Of a DNA stretch of 64,000 bases, positions 47,298 through 59,480 are shown piece by piece. A program made the translations under genes and the position numbers. This DNA is from Ptychodera flava (taxonomy: Eukaryota; Hemichordata; Enteropneusta; Ptychoderidae). Under the pieces are notes generated by a model that ran no database searches, was not told the DNA's origin, and worked only from the letters and a program-made list of their open reading frames with translations. The stretch lies in NCBI RefSeq assembly GCF_041260155.1, contig NC_091940.1, positions 27,412,370 through 27,476,369 of the forward strand. The letters run 5' to 3'. Position 1 is the stretch's first letter; the number at the start of each line of letters is the position of its first letter.

Positions 47298-49446
47298 CAG
47301 GGAAAGACACTTATTTTTTTATCCGCTTGCCCTTCGGGCAAGTGGGGGGTTCAGTTCACTTGCCCAGATTGGAAAACCACTTGCCCAGTATAATTTATGT
47401 GTTTGAAAAAAAGCTAATACATTGGTTTTTCATTTCACGCACTTTATTTTGAAAATTATGTTATCATGAGAAAGTGTCAGACATTCTCATAGGGTTCTCC
47501 TCATACTTCTGAGAGTGCTGGATGGCTCATTTATATTCAATTAATTATTAAAGCCCCACTAGCTGTATCATTTAGCATTCTTTATGTGATTTTACTTCTG
47601 AACTAAAACAAGTTTTTGGGAATGTGCTCTTTGAGGGGTTGGAATACAAGTATTGTTAACTGCCCAGTGAGACTGCATGTGCAATTTTGAACAAGAAAAA
47701 TAATAAATGTGTGCCCAAACGTAAAATGGCACCCCATGCAAATATAGCAAAACCAGTGTACACCGTGCATATATGCATTTGAATATTCACGGAAACAACA
47801 GAGTAGTCCAATGTAATGCATAGTGTTGAATGTTTTCAACTGGGACATGCTTTGTTTTCTTTTTAGTATGTGGGAAATCATAATAATGGTTAAAATGTAA
47901 ATTTACTTGTCCAATTTTTCACTAAAGAATGTTTTGTACAGCAGTAAAAGACTATATCCTGTAAATGGGTAGAATTTAAAGAAAACCAGAGAAAATAGGA
48001 AGCCTTTTTAGGAAAACAAATTTCAAGTTTAAAAAAAATTCTAACATTTCATATGTTTGTATGTTTACTTTCTTGGGGCTTAATGTACAAATAATAACAG
48101 CCATTTCAATTGTACCTTCAAGGTCTTTTTGCTTTTAAAAGTTTTAACTTTAATCTATACAGAAAGAAAAAAATCTGTAGCTATAAAGGAATGTTTTGAA
48201 GCTTCTGAAAAATAATGTACTTCTTTGTCATGTTTTTACGGCGCTGACATCATACACAAGCCCTATGAATTTGGATTACCATTGCACTATACCAGTATCC
48301 TATGTTTTTCTAATAACCTAGGTGGTCTTTTTAATGCTCATATGCAGACTAAATAGAATTAAAACCAACAACCTAAGGCGTCGGTGTTTCTCAATGTGTC
48401 TTGAAAGCTGAATTTCTCGATGTCAAACTCGCTCCAATTGCTTCTTGACAGTCATTTAAGAATGGGAAAATTCACAAACAGAGAGGTTGGTCGCCACGGA
48501 CAAGTAACTTTTGGCTTATTGACCTGAAAATTAAGTCAGTGTTTGTTGAAAATTCAAAGACTTGACCCGTTGACACCAAATATTGCTCATGACTTCATTG
48601 CATGCGGTCTTGCCACTGACTTTGCCACTTACTGTCCCTCAACAAGTTAACATTGAAGAGTACGTTTTAGTAAAAGTCCAATTTTATGTGGTGATTTTTA
48701 ACCACTGGACTTTATTTTTACATCATTATAAACGTTCATACAAAGCACAAAAACCGCTGTGTGTTTCTTTTTTTACCGTATCGACATATTGTGAGACACC
48801 GTAACCTCACAGTCAATGCAATGAACTTTGGTGAACGTACGCTCCACCAGTTGAACAGCTTTTTCATATGCAAAATCAGCGTACGGTATTTAACCGGTGG
48901 TATTGTTTGAACTGGATTTTATTGACAGCGGTTATTCTTGACCGCGGACATCCGGGAACTTGCGGATTTTTACGTCATTTTTGCGTCACACTGCCGTGAG
49001 AACAAAATATTGAAGTGTGGATTTTTCAACCTTTACACCGGTATTCAACGTTTCAACATTATGTCGATGATAAACACTAAGTTCTGTACTTTGTCACATA
49101 ATTTCTGCATTGTTTACTGTCCTGTACTGTCAAATCCCATTTCACCTCACTCGCGTGCGTGAGGTGAAAGTGACGTCACTCCGCGGTCAAGAATATGATT
49201 CTTTTCGTCAACCCTTCATGCAATTTTATGAAAAATCTTATGGAAATGTTCACAATGACATAATATGATTATTTTTTGTTGTTTAAGTCCATGGGCCCTC
49301 ACCAGAAAATCGATCTCGTGCATTCGATTTCTATGTAATTATTTTTTGCACTTGTCCCGTCGGGCAAGTGGCATCGGAGGTTCACTTGTCCGAACGCGAC
49401 TTTCACTTGCCCCGGGCAATCGGACAACCCTTAGTGTCTTTCCCTG
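47298..49446. mobile_element. Nested 2.1-kb CAGGG..CCCTG transposon
   Basis: Perfect 14-bp inverted ends CAGGGAAAGACACT are flanked by the 5-bp target duplication AACCG. GCTTGCCC or ACTTGCCC motifs lie at 47325, 47358 and 47379, and ACTTGTCC/ACTTGCCC at 49350, 49384 and 49405. Gaps are 33 and 21 on the left, 34 and 21 on the right, all in one orientation. The first motif of each set forms a small hairpin (CTTGCCCTTCGGGCAAG). A MITE-like end starting TTAAAGCCCC lies at 47548. No transposase was recognised. It shares its motif with 43161-44418, so the two are probably related. Confidence 0.82.
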
Positions 49447-50255
49447 AACCGATCGATAGTCTCACGACGAAACGCGAAGTCGTCAGAACAACAGCGAGCT
49501 TGTACGACCCTCTTGGCTACCTCTCTCCAGTTCATGTCAAGGCAAAGGTGTTCATACAACAATTATGGAAGAAAGGACTGGCCTGGGATGAACCTCTTGG
49601 TAACGAAATGTGTAAACAGTGGACAGATATAGCGAATGATATCAGTAAAACTACAGAGCTGAAATTCAAGCGACAGTACTTCGATTCTCCAATTCAGCCT
49701 GACAGCCAAGACTACGACTTACACGTGTTTGCCGATGCAAGCAAGAAGGCATATGGTGCGGTCGCATACCTTCGTCATGGCAACGAGACCGCAATCGTCA
49801 TGGCCAAAACTCGAGTTGCGCCTCTCAAAGAACTAACTTTACCTCAGTTGGAGTTGATGGCTGCCTTGGTTGGCTCAAGGCTAATCAAGTTCTTGTGCAA
49901 CGCATTTATGGATAAACTACGTATTCAACAGTGTATTTTATGGTCAGACAGCGAGATAGTTCTACACTGGTTAAACAGCGACAAGAAACTTCCAGTCTTT
50001 ATTGTCAATCGCGTCAAGGAAATCAGAGGAATTTCTTGTACCGCTAAATACTGTCCTACAAAGGAAAATCCAGCAGATTTGCTAACCCGAGGGATTTCTG
50101 CGCGTAACCTAGAGACAAAAAACTTTGGTGGAATGGACCCTCTTGGTTACACCACGGCGACTGGCCAATCAGCGAATTGTTTGACAGTGCCATACACCAC
50201 GTTTCACTGTCAGCTGCAAGAGACGACGATCTCCTTGGTAACTCAGATCAGATAG
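49447..50255 (+). pseudogene. BEL/Pao RNase H region
   Basis: LHVFADASKKAYGAVAYLR and LWSDSEIVLHWL are typical RNase H sequence for this family. TKENPADLLTRG lies at its end. Confidence 0.85.
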
Positions 50256-51794
50256 GAGATAACAAAATTGTCAGCGAACCGGAACGCGAAATGCTAGCAA
50301 CTGGTATACAATTCATTGTGGACGCGAACAGATACAGCAACCTGCCAAAACTCCTTCGCGTGTCTGCCTTGGTCATAAGATTCGTATCGAATTTGAAGAA
50401 ATCAGCTGTTCATAAACGCGGACCCATCACTGCAGATGAAATACAACACGCGGAACTCGTTTGGATCAAACACATCCAACAAGAGACTTACGGCACACGT
50501 TCAGTGCAACAGAAAGGACAGTTTGCTACAACACAGAAACAGCTGAAACTTTTCGCCGACGAAAGCGGAATACTGAGATGCGATGGAAGATTACAGAACG
50601 CGCCTATCGGTTACGATGTGAAATTCCCGATTTTGTTGCCGAATAATCATCGATTTACCGATCACTTAATTCTCGACGCACATTCACGACTTCTTCACGC
50701 CGGAGTACAGTCAACTGTAACAAACTTACAGCAGCGATTCTGGATCCCGAAACTACGACATACTGCGAGGTCTCTCCTGAGAAAGTGCGTCACATGCCGT
50801 AAGATAAGCGGAACTTCGTACACATATCCAGTACAGGCACCTCTCCAAACAGATCGTGTAAACATTACACCACCGTTTACTGTGACAGGAGTAGACTTTA
50901 CTGGAGCGTTGTACATCAAATCTACGAAAACTGTACGTGACACAAAGGTGTACGCGTGTCTATTCACCTGTGCAGTAACACGCGCGGTTCATTTAGAGCT
51001 AGTCACTGACTTATCGACAAGAGGTTTCCTGCAAGCTTTCCGTCGCTTCGCAGCGAGACGTTCACTTCCTAGTAAAATGATCTCGGACAACGCGACTAAC
51101 TTCATATCAGCATCGGACGAATTGAACCGATTATTCGACGCGCCTGAAGTGAAGGACTACTTGGTGAATAAACGAGTTGAATGGAAATTCATACCCAAAC
51201 GAGCCCCATGGTTTGGGGGGTTTTGGGAGCGATTGATTGGGCTGACGAAAGAAAACTCTGGGACGTGCGTATGTAACCTACGATGAGCTGAACACCCTGC
51301 TAACTGAAGTCGAGGCAATGCTGAACGACCGGCCGATAACTTACGTCTCTGCCGACGTTAGAGACAATATACCGTTAACTCCAGCTCATCTACTGCATGG
51401 TCGTCCCTTGACTACGTTGCCATATCTATCTGTTGATGATGACGAACTTTCCGACCCAACGTATGGCAACCACGATGAGTTAAACAAACGCTATACTCTG
51501 CTAACTACACTTCACACGCGATTCTGGCGTCGATGGGTGTCGGAGTATTTACCAGCTCTACGCGAGAGCCATAACTTGTCCGGAAAAACTGTAAATGCCA
51601 TCAAGGTTGGAGATATAGTACTTGTTCAGGACGACGTGAAGCGACGCCTAAATTGGAGTTTGGCTAAAGTTGAAAGACTCAACTACGGACGCGACAACCT
51701 TGTAAGATCAGCGGAAATTAAGACAGCCATGGGACATACAAGTAGACCCGTGAACAAACTCTACCCATTAGAAGTTAACTCTTGCTCTCATTAA
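50256..51794 (+). pseudogene. BEL/Pao integrase and C-terminal extension
   Basis: A zinc-binding HHCC-type region (HSRLLHAGVQ, CVTCRKISG) is followed by the catalytic core (GVDFTGALYIK, SDNATNFISA, APWFGGFWERLIG). The BEL-specific C-terminal part follows (RFWRRWVSEYLPALRE, WSLAKVERL). Confidence 0.87.
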
Positions 51795-51923
51795 TGTGCA
51801 TTACAAGAACTGAGTAAAGACACATTTCAGCATTTCAGTTTGTGTTTAGATAAAACAATGTTCATGTTTTCATTCGATATATTGATTGAGCTATTTCTCA
51901 TAAATTCCGCGGCCTGGGAGAAA

Positions 51924-52201
51924 TATCGGAGATTAAAGTTTATTTTCGTGGACTTGTGCGGATTCAGACTGAACTGTGATAGCCAATCAGCTTTCAGTAT
52001 TCATTAGCCAATCACATCGAGTTTGTGATGTTGCGGTATCCCGCCAAAAATGGATACTTTTCTCACGTTCTAGATGTTACTGTTCAGTACTAGTTTTAGT
52101 GTTGTTGAGTTCTAGTCAATAAAGCGGTTGAACGCTGATTCGGGTGTCGATCCAGTTATTTATACTGACCCAGAACCTTGCTCACATCCCCATCCCGTAC
52201 A
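51924..52201 (+). repeat. Right LTR of the BEL/Pao element
   Basis: It has the same length and, by eye, almost the same sequence as the left LTR. A short purine run (GGGAGAAA) precedes it, and ATACC follows it. Confidence 0.93.
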
Positions 52202-52256
52202 ATACCTGCCGATCACAGCTCATCGCCAATAAGGCAAAAACGATCTTAGACTAGTA

Positions 52257-52757
52257 CAGTGTTGCAGCCAAGACGCGCCCTTGCGACAATGTCTCCCAAA
52301 TCGAGCCGGTTGTCCCGCATTCTGGCGTACTGTAAGTCACCTCGGGCGCACTCAGAAGTCAAACCCTGTTATGTAGTCTGCAAGTAATATCTGTGACTGA
52401 CGATGACCTATGTTTTTCGTGATTATTTTGAAAATTTGAGGCTTATGTTTGCGTACTTTCGGAGCACAGATTAGAATAATTAAAACGCTGCACTTGAAAT
52501 TATAACTCAGTGCCTGTAGTCCGACTGAGCTCTCTGTAGGCAGATACCGTACACTATGTGCTACAATTACTTGCCTGAAATTCAAGCATAGTTAGGAGGT
52601 CCCGGGAGCTTGAATTTGTATCGTGAAACTAATTTGTTAAAATATAATAGAAAATTTGATAACTGACGCATGTTGTTTTCAAAATGTGCAAAATGTCCCC
52701 AAAAATAAACGGTAGCGGGAGAGAGTGTCCCCGGTAAAATTCTTGGCTGCAACACTG
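52257..52757. mobile_element. 501-bp MITE with perfect 17-bp ends
   Basis: The ends CAGTGTTGCAGCCAAGA are perfect inverted repeats. TGTCYCCC-type motifs lie at 52290 and 52311 (gap 21) and at 52694 and 52726 (gap 32), in the same orientation. I found no clear target duplication. The termini resemble hAT elements. Confidence 0.8.
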
Positions 52758-53219
52758 ATCTAGACCAGTCCCTAAGGTCATATTCTGGATAAAAATGAAA
52801 CTAGGTTATTACGAAACACGTGTGGCAGATTGACAAAACCTTAGTCTACTATCAAGAATTATTTCAAGTTCGGTGAAAACGATGAAATCCGTGTGATGTC
52901 ATCAAATGTAATGCAGTTTCTTTTCTGAACATATCACACTAAGGGGTGAACCATTTGATTTCTGGGGGGAGGGGGATGGAGGAAATGGGTGGGGCAACAA
53001 TTTTTTTTTCCCATGACTGTGACAGCAATTTTTTTTTCTATTGTCAGTCCTGCATCAAATTATTTTTTCTATATGCAGTGGCAAAGCAAATTTTTTTTTC
53101 TCGCTTGCCAATTTTTAATACAATATGCTATACATACACGTTATTGGTTCACAACCGGATGTTTTAATAACTTGTTGTGTTCATGGTTCTGCTATTAAAA
53201 TTTTATGTAAAACAAATAA

Positions 53220-53606
53220 CTAGTAAAAAACCAGACTGACAAACTTGACCAGCTGTATTCAAGCTGTGTAGCAGACGTGGAAAAACTCAGCAAGAAATCT
53301 GCGTCATACCAAGAAAGTATGGTTTTCTACCACTCTCTACAAGCCAAGGTCAAGGCAGTTGTGCTAATGGTAAATGAGAAAATGGCCACCATATCAGCTG
53401 TGCATGAGAAATACAAAGAACTGTACGGAGCTAGCCAGCAGGCAGCAGCCAATAACAGGAGAGCTGCTAACGAAAAAAGAAAGAAGAAGAAAAGAGCTGC
53501 GATATCAGCATCACTCAATACCAATCCACATGTCAAGGCAAAGTGCCGAAGAGAGATGGCAAAGGACATCCACTCAACTGACATTGTCACTTTATTCAAC
53601 AGATAA
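53220..53606 (+). CDS. Coiled-coil ORF inside the T-run transposon, unrecognised
   Basis: This frame is open from 53220 to the stop at 53606, about 128 codons. It is lysine- and glutamate-rich with a likely coiled coil (KLSKKSASYQESMVFYH, then AANNRRAANEKRKKKKRAAI). There is no ATG near its start; an in-frame GTG at 53277 is not a credible animal start. An AG at about 53233 could be a splice acceptor. It may be an exon of a transposon accessory protein or a captured host exon. The helical, low-complexity composition limits inference. Confidence 0.4.
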   Translation, partial: LVKNQTDKLDQLYSSCVADVEKLSKKSASYQESMVFYHSLQAKVKAVVLMVNEKMATISAVHEKYKELYGASQQAAANNRRAANEKRKKKKRAAISASLNTNPHVKAKCRREMAKDIHSTDIVTLFNR

Positions 53607-53903
53607 GAAAGGGGAGACAAAGGTAGTCATATCAGCAGATTATTTTGAGTGATGACTTTGTTTATGTTGGAGTAATATAAAAATGCATATAAAAATCACC
53701 AATATTAACGCTTTTGTCCCTTTCCAAAGTGAGAAACCTTTTAATCAAACACAAAACTACTGCAGACAATTTTTAATAAAAATAACAATTTTCCTTTCTT
53801 ACAAATGCTCAGCAGGTACCTGCATGTACCGAACCAAAAAGATATGGGATCTGCCTACTGTCATCCATGAAGCCACTGCCATAGTCTCCAGTAGAGTAAT
53901 AGT

Positions 53904-53973
53904 AGCCTGGTTAAACTAGACGGCTGATCTGTTCCATCCACTGAACAGATCAGCCGTCTGGTTAAACCAGGCT
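53904..53973. repeat. Long hairpin inside the T-run transposon
   Basis: Arms of 31 nt pair almost perfectly (AGCCTGGTTAAAC outside, GACGGCTGATCTGTTC inside) around an 8-nt loop CATCCACT. Confidence 0.9.
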
Positions 53974-54670
53974 GATAGTGACTAGTATAGAAGTGTAGTG
54001 ATCATACAGTTGTGAAAGTCAGTACTATAGCTGTGTTTTATATAAAATCAGTACTGTCAACTTCTCAGGGTAAGAAGTCATGTTTTACAAAAGTCGTGTT
54101 TGTATTTCATTATTTGTTATTGTATTTTCATTGCAAGGAAAGACATATATATTTTGAGAATAATATGTTGCTTTTAAAAGTAGTTCATTGAATCGTGTCG
54201 TTTGTTTTAAATTTTCAGTAGATACAGATCAAAGCAAGTCCAATGGTACCCCTTTTAATACTGACTGTGTCAATGCTTTATTGCAACATATTTAAAACAC
54301 TCATCACAATGAAACTTTGAACATTGTGTGGTATTGAAGTTTATTTATATGCCAGATTTTTTACATCAGGATTCGCTCTAAAATATTGAAAATATTAGTG
54401 CCGCCGTAGGCGGCCGCCCTCCAGCATTTTTTTAAAATCAGTCCCAAACTTTGGTGATTTTAGCACATGGCGACAATTTTTTTTTTCTCTCCTGTCTGTT
54501 GGAACAATTTTTTTTTCTCAAGCCATTGTTGGATCAATTTTTTTTTTCTGGTTTCACCTGCCGACAATTTTTTCCCCCCAGATCCTCCATCCCCCCCGAA
54601 ATCAAATGGTTCTCCCCTAAAAAAAAATGGAAAGTTTTTGAAATGTGCAAATTAGACATTAATATAAATT

Positions 54671-55610
54671 GGATAAATTGTGTAGAATAATTGGCAGATT
54701 GTATGTATTCCTATGTTGACCCACTTAAAGTTTTTTCTTTCATTCTTAAAGCCAGGATGTCTAGTTTTGCTCTATTGTGTTCAAGGTCGTCTTCGTATTG
54801 CGTTTACAAGATTGAGAGACGCTTCCTTATTATGTAATCATTAGTGTATAGAATGTCGTTCCGCTTCCTCTGCTAACGGTTTGACTGGTATCTCACCATT
54901 TTACTGACAGAGTTCTTGATGACATGCCTTCGTCGTGAGATGTATAATAAGGGTATTCTTTGTTTTGGAAGGGGAAGTTCAGCTGCATTCGAGGCTGCTA
55001 TATGTGTTGATGTTCATTTTGATTTGATGTAGTAAGTAAAGGAAAGCAACTCCACACATCGGTTGTTAATTTCTTGCGTTTAATGTATGGTAGAGAGTGT
55101 ATATTATGTTTCACTTTCTTGTGTATAGAACCCATCAGGCAATGCGAGACACAGCTGTAATCTGCGTGTCACGTGCAGTCTGTAGAATGGAGATACTTCA
55201 TAAGACACTACGATCCTTCAACGCTACGTTTCGAAAGTTTGCCAGACTTTCTCCGTCAGTCTCCACGTGGCCATCTTCAGTGGATAAATTGTGTTGAATA
55301 ATTGGCAGAGACTGTAAGTATTCCTATGTTGTCCTACTTGGAGTTTTTCTTTCATTCTGGAAGCTAACATTTCTAATTTTGTACTATTTTGTTCAAGGTT
55401 GTGTTTACTAGATTAAACGATAGATATGTGTGGTCGTCAACATGTTTTATATTGTGCGTTTCTGTTAAAATATAATATTTTTTTTGCTGTTTTGTAAGTT
55501 GTCTGCTGTAAACTTTCTGTGAAATCACTTGGTTCACGGGTTATATTGGCGCTGCCTTTCGCTTCCTTTATCGAACGGTTTGATCGGCATCTCACCGTTT
55601 TCTCATACTA
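54671..55610. repeat. Direct repeat, two diverged copies about 608 bp apart
   Basis: ATAAATTGTGTNGAATAATTGG starts copies at about 54671 and 55279. Both run on through TTCAAGG and a CTTCCTNTNNNNAACGGTTTG-like stretch. This could be a tandem pair of terminal repeats of a Penelope-like element, whose motif lies between them. Confidence 0.6.
55199..55280 (-). mobile_element. Penelope-like element fragment
   Basis: On the minus strand, CTGAAGATGGCCACGTGGAG followed later by TTTCGAAACGT matches the type of sequence found in Penelope-like terminal regions. No reverse transcriptase is nearby. Confidence 0.4.
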
Positions 55611-55805
55611 CAATACATAAACGCAAACAGCCAATATATGAACGATATGTGGTTGGCCTTGCCTTTACTTAAGCCGCGGCTAATCAACGTCGACACCTTC
55701 ACATTTAATTCTGGTAGTAATTTTCGTGATTGCACTGTTGCCAAATGTGTTGGTTTTTGTATTTTTTGAAAGACGGTTGACGGGTTTTGCCGTCGACGTT
55801 GCTCG

Positions 55806-56960
55806 CGCCCCATAGGAAAACAATGGCATCTACCGGCTGCAAATTCATCGCCGCTATCGAACCGATAAATTGCTTCAACGTATTTATTTCATCAGCTACA
55901 AATGTAAAAATCTGAATCCGTAATCTTTAGATAGCATTCTACAATCGTATCGTTTTTGATTTTTGAATATTTGCTTAAATTATTGCATTTTTACATTTTT
56001 ACCGCCGTGTGTTGTTCGGCAACGCACATAGTAGCGCCCCATAGAAAACGATGGCATCTACCAGCTGTAGGCTATAAATTCTTCACCGCTATCATGCCGA
56101 TCGCTTGTTTAAGATGTCTATTTCATCAGCTTTAAATGTAAAACTCTAAATCTATAATCTTGAGATACTGTACTACAAGGGTGTCATTTTTTATATTTGG
56201 ATCTTGCGTTAGTTTTATTGAAATTTACATTTTACTGTCGTGATTCAGCGATGTACGCGTACGTTACTCTCCCGCACCCCATACAAAACAATGGCGTATT
56301 TACCGGATGTAAATTCTTCGCCGCTATCGTGCCGATCGCTTGCCTCAAGATAGATATTTCTGCAGCTTTGAATGTAAAAATCTAAATCTATAATCTTGAG
56401 ATACTGTATTATAAGGATGTTATTTTCGATGGTTAAATGTTGCGTTGGTTTTATCTAAATTTACATTTTACTTTTGTGATTCGGCGACAATTACGCCCAA
56501 GCCTTGCGTACAAATACATTGGCATATTACCGTCTGTGATTATTCACCGGTCCCGAGTAAATCACTCGCTTGGAGATTATTATTCCTTCAGCTATTAATT
56601 TAAAAAATTACACCAATAATCTTGATGTAGTGCTCTTCAATTATGCAGTTTTAGATTTTTGAAGTTTAGCTTTAATATTTTAAATTTTACATTGTAACAG
56701 ACGCAAGTAATTCAGCGGCTTACATGCCGAGTACCCTACATAACAACGGCCTTTCCACCGGCTCCAATGCTATACCGACCCCATTCACATCGCTCGCCTC
56801 TTTATGCTTATTGCTGCCACTATGTATATAAAAAATTACATATATTATCTGGAGATAATATGCTTCCATTCTATGATTTTCGATTTTTGAAGGCTTACTT
56901 AATTTGTTCATTTTTTTGCCTTTGTATTGCTGGTGTTCGGCGAGATCAACAAGCCCAGCG
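55806..56960. repeat. Satellite of about 230-bp units, five copies
   Basis: Units begin near 55806, 56034, 56273, 56499 and 56731, giving gaps of 228, 239, 226 and 232 bp. Each unit has CCCATANAAAACNATGGC, then ACCGGCTG-like and CGCCGCTATC-like stretches. Similarity decays towards the right end. Confidence 0.8.
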
Positions 56961-57144
56961 CGATATTGTAAACATTGGCTGAATAATCAGTCTGCAGGTG
57001 TGTTTCAATAATCCGACATATCTTGGAAAGTATATCTGGCAAAAAGAAATACAACAGTATCATTTTCTACATTTTGCTTCCTATATTTACAGCTGTTTTT
57101 AGATATATAAGTACTATAACTCAATATCGCAGCTTCTCTTTCTG

Positions 57145-57214
57145 GGCGCCGCCATCTTGAAAAATCTGTTGCTATTGACAATAGCAATAGCAGAGCCTAA
57201 ACGATGGCGGCGCT
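57145..57214. repeat. Hairpin with GGCGCCGCCATC arms
   Basis: GCGCCGCCATC pairs with GATGGCGGCGC, and inside it CTGTTGCTATTG pairs with CAATAGCAATAG. Confidence 0.7.
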
Positions 57215-58879
57215 GCGCTGAACGATTAGAAGGCCATTTGCCCCGTAGTGAGATTCCTAGCCATTATCTGAGGCCGGCCCACACTATTGCTAAAGGAAAT
57301 ACTGCTATAATTTAGCTACAGATTGACTGTAGAAAATTTAACATGTGTTTGTTAAAGTTTTAATTTTAAACATGGATGAAGTACGTGACGCATACATGAT
57401 ACATAAAATAGACACGGCTATACAAAAGTCAAATGACAGTGACCCTATTATAACTGAGTGGTGGTAACAGTAAAGCAATGGGTTCAAATGTTTTCAGAGT
57501 TCATATCTGAATCCTGACAAACTAAGGCCCAAGAAGGCTGTTTTAGACAAAGAGTTTGCCGTTTTAACCGGCTGTTCTAGCCCAGTTTCCTTGACTACTG
57601 AGAAACAAGCAGTCTGATTGAACACATGCGTGGTTTGAATATATCCGACTATCATTAGTGGCTTATAATCATTGCGCCAGCTTTTTTAGTTGAAGACACC
57701 CAACGAATATTCTGGTTCAAGTCGTTTTTGCCCGCCCGATGGTATGACTTCGGACGCTAAAATGACAGATTATGTTATTTAATGGTTATTGACCTTCGCA
57801 GCGCTGCGCGGACTGTGTATCGGTTTGTCGTCGTTTGGTTGTGTTTATACGACATGTGCATTTATTCATTTAACTTATACTTAATACAGAAAATGTTCAA
57901 GATAAGATACAACGTACTTTATAAATTCAATGTCGTTTGTCTCCATTTTATGTGTAATTTGATCAATTTGCATTTGTTCAAAATACGTTACTAAAGTCTG
58001 CTACTGCTGTGCGATTCAATGCAACATAAGGCTGCCGGAATCAGTACGTATAATTAATTTTATTTATTTATTTGTTTACACTGTTACTGAGCGACCGACA
58101 AGAGTTACTCAAAGAGTAATTTTCATCGGGGCTCAAATATACGGAGAAAAAAGCAGCATAATATGAATACAAAGAGCCAAAATCTCAATACAAAGAACCA
58201 AAATAATTACAGAGGAACATTTTCTTTTATGAATTGTTCACTTTCACCTAAAAATTGTTATATTTGAGCATGTCTTAATGCACTGGGTAAAGAATTCCAG
58301 ACTTGCGATGATCGATATTCAAAACTTCTCTGCCCATACATATATTTGCTTTGGGAATATTAAAATCCATTTTTTCTACAGAACGTGTATAATATTGATG
58401 AATTCTACTTCGGAAGATTAACATATCTGAAAGATATTGCAAAGCATACCTGTAACACAGTTAAATGTTAAAATTGCAAGGAAATGATAAATTCTTTGTC
58501 TTACTGACATAACATTGAAAACAATTCAACAGAACGAAAATCATAGGGCAATTCTCTTCTGCAGTATAAAAAGTTCCTCCAGATTTTTCTCAGTCGTGTT
58601 ACCCCATACTACGCAAGAATAATCTAATGTGCTTTTAATTAAACCATAGTATAAAATTTGCGATAATCAATGGGTACAATGCAATCATTTACTTTTATTC
58701 ATTATTATGAAGTTGAATCGTAGCAAATGCAAACAAATAAGGCTCTTTTTTTTCAAAATCAGAGATTGATCTGCGACACTTGGTGAGAGAACGAGCGCAA
58801 TTAATTGTAACAGGCCGGTGGAGAAAGTATTTCGTCAATTTTTCCCAGTCCCCCACAAGGGTAGCCAAAATTTTCAGTG
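57215..58879. other. Noncoding stretch; no gene recognised
   Basis: Open frames are short and unremarkable, with no conserved domain and no paired splice sites. A weak match to other repeats may exist near 58800 (CAGTCCCCCACAAGGGTAGCC). Confidence 0.5.
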
Positions 58880-59480
58880 CCCGCCTCTATTAAGAAGAAC
58901 ATTTTTGGAGGTCACCTACCAAAAATGTAAGTCCGACCGGTTTCCACCCAAAAGTGTAATTTCACTATGCATTCCAAAACTTGCTATATCTGTACATTAC
59001 GATATGTTTGAGAATTCATATGAATTTATTTCACGATCAAAGGGTGTTAAGAACTTTACATGTGAATAAGAAATTTGATTTTGGAATTTCCGAAAGCGTA
59101 ATTTTACCATACCTGGTTGTCTATCAACATTTTCTTTCAATCCAAAGTAACTGTATCTGTGCATTTACATATGCTTGACATTATATATAAATGCACTTCA
59201 CTAGAGCATGGTGATTAGAAGGGTATTTGTGTACAAGAAACATGATTTCGATATTTCACCCGAAAGTGTCGTTTCACAATACACTGAAGCCTATGGTATA
59301 CTAGTGTATGAACAACTTGTTTGCATTGGTTTAGTTTGTATATGTGCGACAATTGACGTAAATTTAATTAACCACTAGAAATAAGGTAATTAGAAGTGCT
59401 TAGGTGTACAACAAATATGATATTGAAAGTTCATAAAAGATTTTGAGTTATACAGATGAGTCTACTGAGCCAACTGGAAA
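58880..59480. repeat. Satellite related to the interior of the Harbinger-like elements
   Basis: About three units of roughly 170-185 bp share TGATTTTGGAATTTC, CTGTATCTGTGCATTTACAT and TAGAGCATGGTGATTAGAAG with the 183-bp satellite at 33040-34000 and 38690-39690. The typical GGGAGCG transposon ends were not found here. Confidence 0.65.

Larger units (their letters stand above)
42198..52201 (+). mobile_element. BEL/Pao LTR retrotransposon, young but broken
   Basis: Two 278-bp LTRs, alike except for about one base, are flanked by the 5-bp target duplication ATACC. A candidate primer-binding site follows the left LTR and a short purine tract precedes the right one. Parts in order are gag-like, zinc knuckles, aspartic protease, reverse transcriptase, RNase H, integrase and a C-terminal extension, the usual BEL/Pao order. 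Two nested DNA elements split it (42960-44848 and 47298-49446), and there are a small number of further interruptions, so it is a fossil. The near-identity of the LTRs implies a recent insertion. Confidence 0.92.
52943..54617. mobile_element. 1.7-kb transposon with T-run subterminal repeats
   Basis: The ends GGGGTGAACCATTTGATT and their near complement (inverted ends of about 40 bp) are flanked by TAA, a 3-bp target duplication like those of the Harbinger-like elements. CAA plus a T run ending in C recurs four times at each end: the C falls at 53010, 53038, 53069 and 53100, and at 54487, 54517, 54548 and 54574. Orientation is the same at both ends. It contains one open frame (53220-53606). 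Confidence 0.8.

Noticed and set aside
42420-51800. Minus-strand open frames within the BEL/Pao element
   Set aside because: They are shadows of the plus-strand coding region.
53277-53606. Complete protein starting at a GTG
   Set aside because: GTG is not a credible start in an animal gene. The open frame continues upstream to 53220, so I list it only as an unrecognised exon-like frame.
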